A DNA stretch of 64,000 nt. Origin: Carya illinoinensis. Taxonomy: Eukaryota; Streptophyta; Magnoliopsida; Fagales; Juglandaceae. Location: the NCBI RefSeq assembly GCF_018687715.1, contig NC_056765.1, positions 11,956,001 through 12,020,000 on the forward strand. The letters are read 5' to 3'. Positions 56,080-64,000 of the stretch are shown here, in pieces. The notes under the pieces are model-generated. The model saw only the letters and a program-made list of their open reading frames with translations, was not told the DNA's origin and searched no databases. The translations under genes were made by a program, and so were the position numbers. The stretch's first letter is position 1. Every line of letters begins with the position of its first letter.

Positions 56080-56127
56080 TTTAGGGTACGCGTCCAGTTT
56101 CCGGAGCTTGTGAAGGACTTTATCCAT
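56080..56127 (-). pseudogene. Possible captured first exon, ERGIC3-like
   Basis: The minus strand opens MDKVLHKLRKLDAYPK after a leader-like stretch (56130-56260). KLRxLDAYPK is the start of plant ERGIC3-type cargo receptors of the ER-Golgi pathway. The match ends at that lysine, after which the sequence reads through with no known homology, as expected where an exon is cut off. It is short, so the match could be coincidental. If right, the element carries pieces of two unrelated host genes. Confidence 0.45.
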
Positions 56128-56762
56128 GAGCACCGGATCCACACCACACGCCCTCAAGCACCAAACTTCCAACCCACCCCTTCTTTTGACACAAGTAATA
56201 ATCACCCACGAAAAAATAGAGTCGCTCAATTTTCTCTCCCTGTAATCTAAATCTAAGCGAGAAGATGAGCCTCTCAGAGGATGATCGGCCCTTCCGGGAA
56301 GAGAAAATGACAACGGCGAGTGATGCGACGCTTTGCCGATTTTGTGATTTAGTTGATCACAGCACCAAACCAACCCAAAAGAGCAACGTTGATTCCACAG
56401 ACGTTACGAGGGAAACCCAGAAGAAAAACAAAAAGCGATTCGGACAAAACAGGGAAACCCAGAAGAAAAACAAAGCCAAATCAGAGAATAAATAGCACTT
56501 ACAGTCGAGGAGGGCAGAATCCGGCCGTGCTGCGTTGCGAGGGAGGGGGGGAGAAGAAGACGCGGGCTGGAAGGGGCAACCGTTGGGGCGAGAGAGCGAT
56601 GCGGATGTACAGTAGGTCCTCAAATATGGGGACCTCCTATAGCACCCCTAATTTTCATCCCCATTTTGGGGAACGGGATGGAGAGGGTTTTTGAGCCAAA
56701 CCGATAATTTTTCCTTAAATTATAAGGATGGGGGAGAGATGCAGAACGGGATGTGAGTGCTC

Positions 56763-57862
56763 TAAGTGAATTAGAATTTAGGGTTGTACATAACGACGCC
56801 GTTTGGATTGTAAACAATCCTAAATGGCGCAGTTTTAACAAGGGAAAGGGCAAAAAAAAAATTTCGGCTGGGTTGTGGATTAACGAGTCTTCTCCCTGGA
56901 CTGTGCACGGCGCCGTTTAGGTCCCTTTTTGCACTAAACGGTGCCGTTTCTTCCCTTAGTAAATATGTATTCTCATTTGTTAACTTGTTTTTAACACATA
57001 AATTAATAAAAAAAATTATTTGAATTAGTAAATTTTAAATTAAGTAAACTATTCAATATAATTATTTAATTAACTCATTAAAAAAATATATAATTAATAT
57101 TATATTGATGATGTTAATTGTTACTAATTAGAGTATATCAAATTATCAATGTATTATGATAGTTCTAACTTCTAAGTTAATGCATAATAAGGAATGAGCT
57201 ATATATTTACATTTTGTACATTTTGTATAGGAAGTAATAAGCATAAATAATTTAATTATACATACATGCTTTATATTTAGTTGCAACTTAGGTCATAGAC
57301 TCATAGATGTAGAATTGTAGATGTTATCATGTTACTAATTAGTTAATGGGAAATTGGTATTAGCTATTAAGTTAGTTAATTTACTATTTACCAATTGCTT
57401 TATATTTACTTACAACTTATGTAATTTACAAAAAATAATCTATACACTTTAATTAGATATAAATGTAGATGTTAGTAATAGTAATTAGTTAATAGTGAAT
57501 TGGTGATAAGTTAATTGATAATAATATTAATATATTATAATATACCTTGGTTAATTAATAGAATATTAATTTGTAATTATATATTTAAAAATTTATATTG
57601 TAAATGGTAATAGCCTAATAGGTTCGATGAAAATGACATATTAATTATAAAAAATAAATATATAAATTAAAAAAAACTTTGGTTGGTCCGGTCCAATTCG
57701 TTTCAAGGAAGCCTGGACCGTGGACCGGACTGAAAACCGATTTTAGCAAAGTGGCAAGACCGAAATTGAATGTCTATTTGCTCGGTCCGGTTCGAACCGG
57801 ACCGAACTGAACCTGCCGATCCAGTCAATTTTTTAGTCTGGACCGACTGCTATACAGCTCTA
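56763..57862. other. Right arm of the large hAT element, no gene
   Basis: 56780-56960 holds repeated GACGCCGTTTGG, GGCGCCGTTTAGG and GGTGCCGTTTC motifs. 56970-57680 is strongly AT-rich with no coding sequence. 57685-57862 is the GGTCCG/CGGACC-rich right terminus. Nothing else is seen. Confidence 0.5.
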
Positions 57863-57870
57863 ATTCTAAA

Positions 57871-58534
57871 TGATGGGCCACCGGTCCCATAGCGACACAT
57901 CGTGGAGGGACAAAATTGTTATTTTTTATATTTGGGTGTCGTCGATAAAAAGTTATTATATTAACTTGTGGGTTTGAAAAAAGGGTGGTGGTAGGATCCC
58001 GCACTGCAGGTTATTGGTTTTGTATTTTGAGCTTTTTTATTTTTTGTTTTTATATTATTTTTAAATTCTTTTAAATATTTTCAAAAAGGGAAAAAAATTA
58101 GAATTTTATTAAAAAATAATTTTTTAATTATTAAGTTGATTTTTTAAAAAAAACAAAAAAGGGGGCGATCCATTTTCCTTGAAAAAAAAATCTCAGTTCT
58201 CATGTCATGCAACTGAGATTTCTGGTCGCGATCCCTATCATGTTTCCTTGAAAAAACCAAATGATTATTTTGGGTAAAGTAAGCTGATGGTGACGAGGTT
58301 TCAGCACTTCTTGACATTTGTGTGATGTGATGAGGGTTTTGTAATTTGTGTTCCAATGAAAAGTATGCACTTCTTGTCATTTGTGTTCGTATTGCCTTCA
58401 CATTCACCTGACAATGGGTCCCACAGCCAATTATCTAATTTCATGTAATTTATTTTATTTCTACAGCGGCAAGAAGCCAAACGAAAAGGTGAAGATGCCA
58501 CCGACCAAACGGGCGAAAAAGATTAAAGTGCTGT
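57871..58534. other. Flank of hAT element, no gene
   Basis: Host sequence that continues what ends at 48203. AT-rich tracts (58020-58160) are followed by a region near 58200-58510 with short chance ORFs. I see no gene or repeat that I can name. Confidence 0.4.
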
Positions 58535-58750
58535 TTGGATATAAAATTTATTTTAATTCATTTTATTTTAACTTATCTCATTAAATTAATAATTTTTTAA
58601 AATTTTTATATAATATATAATAAATAATTAAATTTTTTCAAATTTTAAATTAATAATAATATTAAAAAAATCATATTTTAATAATATTTTATTTAATTCT
58701 TAACTTTCATATCAACATATATCATCTCAATTCATTATCTAAACCATATC
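58535..58750. repeat. AT-rich miniature element (GTTTGGAT ends), copy 1
   Basis: It begins CTGTTTGGATATAAAATTTA and ends ATTCATTATCTAAACCATAT, so TTTGGATA and TATCTAAA form short inverted ends. The interior is AT-only, with TTTTAATTCATTTTATTTTA, ATATAATAAATAATTAAATT and ATATTTTAATAATATTTTAT. This is the clearest copy of the family in the window. Confidence 0.6.
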
Positions 58751-58751
58751 T

Positions 58752-58922
58752 AAGAGATTGTTTAGATTTAAAATTGATCTCAACTCATTTAATTATTATA
58801 ATTTTTTTAAATTTTAAAAAAAGTCAATTTTTTTAAATCATAAAATAAAAATAATTTTAAAAAATATATTATAATAATATTTTATTTAATTTTAAACTTT
58901 CATATAATCTTATTTTTAACTC
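58752..58922. repeat. AT-rich miniature element, copy 2, adjacent
   Basis: It begins GATTGTTTAGATTTAAAATTGATCTCAACTCATTTAATTATTATAATTTTTTT and ends TTTTTAACTCGTCTGG. The motif order is the same as in copy 1, which it follows directly. Either two insertions occurred side by side or one element duplicated. Confidence 0.45.
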
Positions 58923-59202
58923 GTCTGGCTGTACACCACACACACCGACATGGATGCATTCATTTTTATATTTTTATTTCAACAGCTACTTTCGTCTTCA
59001 CTTCTTGGGGGTATGTATATTTACTTTTTGCCGACAATTTTTTCACTCCCAACTCATCTTTTAATTTCACTTAATTTATTTTATTTCTATAACCACCTGC
59101 ATCTTTTTGGTTGGTATGTACACTTACTTTCCAAGGTTTAGAGAATGAGTCTATGCTAATATACTTTGTTTAGAGAATGACTCTATAGTCTATGCTAATA
59201 TA

Positions 59203-60078
59203 TAGGGATTTAAATTTTTTGTTCTGGATAGGAAAAAAATCGATCAATTGAATGGTTAGTTCAGGTTGGACCGAATCGAAAATTTATTTAGTCAATTTTA
59301 GTCTTATAATTGGGGATTGAAGAGATTTCAGTCTGGTTTTGAACTTTATAATTTTTTGATCGGACCAGATCGAAACCGAAACAACAATATATATATATAA
59401 TATTATTTTACATAATAATTATATAAGTTAATTATGTATTTTCATCTAATCTATTATATTTGACCATATAAATTGTTAAATAATATATGTTATTAATTAA
59501 TAATATATCATAAATCATATGATTATTTATGTCATTATGTGTTAATACAACATACATTCATACATATTTTACTATTTATACTTAATTAAAGTAATTAGGT
59601 AATTTTTTTTTTAAATATCTAAGTTGTAAGTAAGCATCAATAATCTATGGACAATGAAGTTATTTAATGTTCATTAACCATGTATGATACATAAAATATT
59701 AGAATTTTAATTTTTAATATAGGCCATTATTAATGATGATGAATACTAAAGTATAAGTTAATTTAAAAAAATATTTAATTATAAGTATATTTATGATTTT
59801 GATACTTATAACTTAATTTTAATATTAATAATTTAAATAATTTTTTTATTAAGTTATTTGCCAAAAAATATAAAGATGAAACAATATTTGCTTGGTATTG
59901 GGTCGAATTGAATGGACCGACATATTGATAGATCGACCAAACCAAATGGTTCTAGTCCAATTTGGTTTATATCGAAGTTCAATCCAGTCCAGAGTGAAAA
60001 AAATCCTAGACCAAAAGGGTTCGGTCCCGTCCCAAAAACCCCTCATAGACCGACTGGACCAGATCAAATTCACCTCTA
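59203..60078. mobile_element. Non-autonomous hAT element, near-perfect TSD
   Basis: The left end is TAGGGATTTAAATT; the right end, inverted, is TAGAGGTGAATTTG. Flanks CTAATATA (59195-59202) and CCAATATA (60079-60086) agree at seven of eight bases. GACCGA/TCGGTC and GGACCAGAT motifs crowd both ends (59230-59380 and 59880-60065), as in other hAT elements here. The interior is AT-rich with no transposase. The weaker ends and TSD suggest it is older than the other two non-autonomous hAT copies. Confidence 0.62.
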
Positions 60079-60086
60079 CCAATATA

Positions 60087-60781
60087 TATATTTATATATT
60101 CTGTAAAGAGCAAAAATACAATTTTCTTGATAGCCTGTGTGTATTAAGAACCTGATTACATTTTTGTTATTTTTAATTGTGATTAAATATAATTGATCAT
60201 GATTAAAAATTTTTTCGTGTATTATTAAAAATATTTTTTAACAAGTCAAAATACATGAAATGAAAAAGAGTATTCCTAAAACCAAAACTCAAATAAATTC
60301 CTGATCAATTCAAGTTTAGTTTTGAATATTGTTAGAGGTATTTCAAATAAAAGTAGACGTCTCCATTTAAAACATTTTCAAAGTGTAAAAGTTACCTTTT
60401 AATTGACTTAATTAGAACCAATGGTTCCTTTTAATAAAGTAAAAGGGAAGTGCAATGACATGGCATCATGTTCACTGGGGAAATTATTTGTTACCTTCTT
60501 ATCCTTAAGCACTCATTTCATATAACTTTGTAAATTAGCATTAATCAGGGAATTGTTAAAAAAAAAATAAACATAATATTTATTTGACTCTCTCTACATC
60601 TGATTTTCTAAATCCCCAAAAATCAATATTTGTAGAAAGCTAAAAATATGAATAAAAATAATATTAAAAAATTACATTACAAACGATCCAAATTGCTTAA
60701 AACGTGTCATATCAGTAGGTATGAACAGAAATGTCAATCTTGGATAAGAACTAGCATTACTCTATTTGAGAGAATTGTAAC
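60087..60781. other. AT-rich spacer, no gene
   Basis: Only A/T-rich non-coding sequence and chance ORFs are visible. The last eight bases, ATTGTAAC (60774-60781), are the left target duplication of the next hAT element. Confidence 0.45.
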
Positions 60782-61068
60782 TAGGGCTGTTCATCCGGGC
60801 CGGATAAAATCCGGCCCGGACCGAAATCCGGTATACCAGATTCCGGTTCCGGTTTTCGGCCCGGGTCAAATCCGGGCCGGAACCCGGATTTAAAATACCG
60901 GATTAATCCGGACCCAGGTTTAAAACCCGGTACCCGGATTTTATAAACTAAAAAAACCCTAATTCTACCCACCGCCCCCCCCCCCCCCGAGACCCATTTC
61001 AGATCGATCCCTCTCTCTCACTCCCTCTCTCTTCTCTGCTCTGCAAGTGCTTCGCCTCCCTCCCCCAG

Positions 61069-61071
<3 letters not shown>

Positions 61072-61116
<45 letters not shown>
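61072..61116. repeat. CT dinucleotide microsatellite
   Basis: About 22 uninterrupted CT units in the leader-like part of the hAT element at 60782-62978. It is probably variable in length between individuals. Confidence 0.95.
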
Positions 61117-61120
<4 letters not shown>

Positions 61121-61172
61121 TGTTCTGTTGTTCGATTGGTTCCGATTGGTTGTGGATTTCGTCTCAGTTGAT

Positions 61173-61293
61173 GACGGCTTAAGCTCGAGGGTGGTCCTAC
61201 GGCTTAAGCTCGAGGGTTGTGAGTTATCAAACCGACGGCTTAAGCACGAGGGTTGTGAGTTATCAAACCGACGGCTTGAGCTCGAGGGTTGTG
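61173..61293. repeat. ACGGCTTAAGCTCGAGGGT tandem repeat
   Basis: ACGGCTTAAGCTCGAGGGT (with small changes) starts at 61173, 61199, 61234 and 61271. The last three are spaced 35 and 37 bases and share TTGTGAGTTATCAAACCG. It lies inside the hAT element. Confidence 0.85.
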
Positions 61294-62986
61294 GATTTAT
61301 CTTTTTTTTTTTTTTTTTTATCTTTTTTTTTGTTTACTTCAAGTGTTGTTCAATCTCCACCTCTAAATGGAGATCTAAATGTTAGATCTGGATTTCTAGA
61401 ATCTTAGAGAATATTTTTGTGGATTTATAGGAAAAGGAGGGCCGTTTGGAGCACCCGATTTCTGTCAAACATATAGATGGGTTTGAGCTATGGCTACACT
61501 ATTTTATTCTTTATGTTCTCTTCTGCTTATCAATTTTATTCTTTGTGGGTCAGATCTGTGCTAGCATACGTATTTTTTGTTAGTCAATATTTTTTTGTGT
61601 TGATCCTCTTGTTGGTAGATGCCTTAGGATCTTCTATTACTTGGGTCTTCATTGAATGATGCTTATTTGCTGTAATATTGAGGGTAATGCCCTTGAACCT
61701 ACGAAACATGCTGAATATCATATGATTCTTTGTTGAACTGGATTGTTTTGTTAGTATAGAAGTAATGGGAGTATATTGTTGAAAGTATAATATCAGAGTG
61801 GTCTATGGGGGGTTTTGAAAATCATATTTGATAAATCTTAACGTTTTTAGAGTAAGTTCAATATTAAGAATATTATTAGTGTTAGATGGATACTGAATAA
61901 AAGCTAGTGTAACAATTTGTCCAGCAGATAAGTTGGTTGGTTTTCTACAGTGTAACAATTTCAAAAGGTTGGAAGATCTTTGCTGTTGCTAATTTTGCTG
62001 ACAGTAATAAGTTGTGCATAATGAACCCTACATGTTATTCTCTAGACATCCTTAATATCGCTCAACTGTTGAAATAATATCATTTGTTTCTTGTTGTAGA
62101 CAGTGATTTGTAGCGAGATTGAGGATGCTACCTGCAGATGTGAGTCATGATCCATGAGACCAAAAACAAAAAAGAAAAGCATCATATTGGTCATTTTGTT
62201 TTCCTTTCACAAATCAATATCACAAACATTTAAAAGCCAGTGTATTGATCAATCTGTAAATTTTATGTGTTCAAGGTACTATTGTATTGTTAGTGTTAGA
62301 TGGATACTGAATAAAAGCTAGTGTATTTACTGCTGCTTATTAGAAACTCTCTATTTTATTGTTTTGATCATGAGAATGTTTGAGTAGTTACAAACCGGGA
62401 AGACTAAAATGCCATTTTCATTCTATTTTATTTTTTGCAGGATCACTTTGAGGCCAATCTCTTTGAAGTTGCTGTTTGTTGTGGAAATTAAATTACTGAT
62501 TTTATAATTCATATATTGTAATTTAGTATTTCGTAATGTAATGTATAAATAACAAATAATATAATATGTAGTGGATTGTATTGTAATGCATGCATACTTG
62601 CATAGATGAATATTGGAATTTTTTTTGGTTTGACATGCATTTTTATTGGGAGGCAAATTAAGTGGAATTTTTATATAGGAGTGATATTTTTCAACCTCTA
62701 AAGTGCACAATCAAATTTATTTTTATTTTTTTTAAAAAAATCAGAGTTATATGTGAAAATATTGGATACATTTAGGCTTTTATATGTGGTTTAAAAAAAA
62801 AAAAACCGGGTTTAATCCGGAACCCGGAATCCGGGTTTTGAAAAATCCGGATTCATCCGGGTTCCGGCCCGTTTATGACCCGGACCAACCCGGGCCGGGT
62901 TCCGGCCCGGATTTGAAATCCGGGTTCCGGTTTGGGTCTACCCGGATTTCCGGGTCGGAACCCAGATGAACAGGCCTAATTGTAAC

Positions 62987-64000
62987 CCTCGACTTGGCGA
63001 TGGTATCACTTAAATTTGTCTTATTGAACCACGAATACCTCATCATCTGTGGTGGTATCACCTCAAGGGACTTTACCATCTATAGCAACATGGCCTTCGA
63101 AGACCACGTACACCATCCATAGCAGTATCAGCTTCAAATCATCAATGCGTAGCAACATGGCCTTCAAAGACCACACCATTCGTAGCAGCATCAGCTTCAA
63201 AGATCTCATCATTTGTACTAATATCATTTTAACAAACCTTACTATCAATGGAAAAACCTGATTCAGAGACCTCATCAACTACAAAGGCATCATCCTCAGA
63301 TACCCTATCAGTAATAGTATCAGAATAGATATATTGGATATCACTTGCATTTTTGTCCATTAAGCGCCGGCATCTATCCAAAAAAAACGCCGCTACTTAA
63401 TTAGGTAGTCCGTCGCCCATACTGGATCATTGGACTTAATTGTTACCTGAAAGAGAAGGTCCCAATTCAAAATCCAGATTATGCTCATGGTTGAATTATG
63501 AGCATGGTTTAATTGACACATTTGACCTTGAACATCAAAATGAGTGTGGCAAAAGGGACCTGAACTGGATTAAATTACCTATTCCAACAACGAGCAAAAA
63601 CAGACTCTGAACCCATTTTTCGAGCATCACGCGATCCAATAAAAAAAAAAGTAGACCTAGATCTCCACTCCAGAGCCGTTTGCAATTAGATGAACCAGAA
63701 ACTGCCAAAACTACCAAAATGTCATATGCAATCATATCATAGTTTCATAATAGTTAACAAACATCAGAAAAAACCGACACCATACGGATAATGTAGGGAT
63801 AAGAACTTATAAAAACTTCGATTGTAATGGCCTTCACAATATATAAACAGGAGTATTGGCAGCTAATGTATGCCTTTTAAACAAGCAAAAAATAGCACCT
63901 CCATAACCACGAGCTTTCTAGCACTATGCACTAGTGCAACAGTAATCTAGCTAGCTTAATGTACAGAGATATCGATTTATTAGTCAATTTTAACGTGAAA
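62987..64000. other. Right edge: tandem repeat and unplaced ORF pieces
   Basis: TAGCAACATGGCCTTCGAAG starts at 63083 and again at 63150, two copies of a 65-bp unit continuing into GCATCAGCTTCAAA. On the minus strand, 63229-63357 is open and acidic (MDKNASDIQYIYSDTITDRV, then SEDDAFVVDEVSESGF), and 63535-63735 has another unrecognised open frame. They could be exons of a gene that continues beyond the window, but no domain or splice pair is convincing. 63740-64000 is AT-rich with nothing seen. Confidence 0.35.

Larger units (their letters stand above)
53545..56762. mobile_element. Harbinger-like element carrying host gene pieces
   Basis: The left end GAGCATCCTCATCCGGATCC and the inverted right end GAGCACTCACATCCCGTTCT are similar over about 45 bases, both reaching CATCC(T)TATAATTTAA. 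TAA flanks both sides (53542-53544 and 56763-56765), the 3-bp duplication of PIF/Harbinger elements. At 3.2 kb it has no DDE transposase. It contains the tail of a Harbinger-type ORF1 protein (54148-54280), an exon matching enoyl-CoA reductase (55721-55760), an ERGIC3-like start (56080-56127) and a short tandem repeat. It lies inside the large hAT element and inserted after it. Confidence 0.68.
48212..57862 (-). mobile_element. 9.65-kb hAT element with perfect 8-bp TSD
   Basis: The left terminus reads TAGGGCTGCATTCGATCCGG and the right terminus, inverted, reads TAGAGCTGTATAGCAGTCGG; the first 11 bases match at nine. Both sides carry the same 8-bp duplication ATTCTAAA (48204-48211 and 57863-57870). 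GGTCCG/CGGACC motifs are dense within 200 bases of both ends (48230-48380 and 57685-57845), the expected subterminal binding sites. The element contains its own decayed transposase on the minus strand (49234-51576), a CT-rich leader near 53400-53540, and a nested Harbinger-like element (53545-56762). Without the nested element it would be about 6.4 kb, still long for hAT. Confidence 0.88.
60782..62978. mobile_element. Non-autonomous hAT element, 2.2 kb, perfect TSD
   Basis: The left end reads TAGGGCTGTTCATCCGGGCC and the inverted right end reads TAGGCCTGTTCATCTGGGTT. ATTGTAAC flanks both sides (60774-60781 and 62979-62986). CCGGGCC, AACCCGG and CCGGATT motifs are packed into the first and last 180 bases. 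The interior has a C11 tract (60974-60986), a CT microsatellite (61072-61116), a 35-bp tandem repeat (61173-61293) and a 38-base phrase containing GTTAGATGGATACTGAATAA present at about 61875 and 62293. No transposase is left. The CT-rich stretch looks like a gene leader, so it may be a deletion derivative of an autonomous element. Confidence 0.9.

Noticed and set aside
61047..61385. 112-residue plus-strand ORF with a serine-leucine repeat
   Set aside because: It is produced by the CT microsatellite and the 35-bp tandem repeat; no gene-like sequence.

Overview
This window is plant nuclear DNA, almost certainly from a dicot tree. The base composition is AT-rich, introns are of plant type, and most of the sequence is transposable element (TE) of plant families. 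An AT-rich miniature element that opens with a GTTTGGAT-like end recurs at several places. I associate that family from memory with Fagales (walnut, hickory, oak relatives), so Fagales and perhaps Juglandaceae is a tentative placement. No operon, phage or CRISPR feature is present. The only intact host-like gene I can support is a small four-helix membrane protein at 44068-44568 on the minus strand.

Layout, left to right. 1-6750 holds miniature AT-rich repeats, a non-autonomous hAT element at 933-1536 with a perfect 8-bp target-site duplication (TSD), and a decayed hAT transposase at 2819-5035. 6755-10560 is a CACTA-like remnant. 11196-11678 is an RNase H relic of a LINE. 12279-17883 is a full-length L1-type LINE with a 16-bp TSD, an ORF1, and an ORF2 broken by one homopolymer frameshift. 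18179-18847 is a three-copy tandem repeat of about 240 bp. 22208-27924 is an older, heavily broken LINE of the same family. 28710-40196 is a Ty3/gypsy element of the Tat type on the minus strand. It carries an antisense extra ORF, ten tandem 77-bp repeats, a second RNase H and a solo LTR inserted in pol. 40202-42203 is a patchwork of host gene fragments, DUF3754-like followed by intronless NADP-isocitrate dehydrogenase. 42955-43286 is a textbook TRIM element. 44068-46114 holds the membrane-protein gene and a TIR-NBS-LRR (disease-resistance type) fragment. 48212-57862 is a 9.65-kb hAT element with its own broken transposase; nested inside it is a TAA-flanked Harbinger-like element carrying pieces of host genes. 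59203-60078 and 60782-62978 are two more non-autonomous hAT elements.

The region is best read as layered insertions. Several layers can be ordered because exact TSDs or interrupted reading frames are visible. A solo LTR (CCTCT TSD) landed in the Tat integrase region. The Tat element (GCTTT TSD) landed in older sequence. The Harbinger-like element (TAA TSD) landed in the hAT element (ATTCTAAA TSD). The most unusual structure is the 5' LTR of the Tat element. It is a 183-bp palindrome, so both outer termini of the element are the same LTR end, yet a 5-bp TSD still flanks the whole element. The Harbinger-like element that carries an enoyl-CoA reductase exon and the DUF3754/ICDH patchwork are the other places worth a second look.
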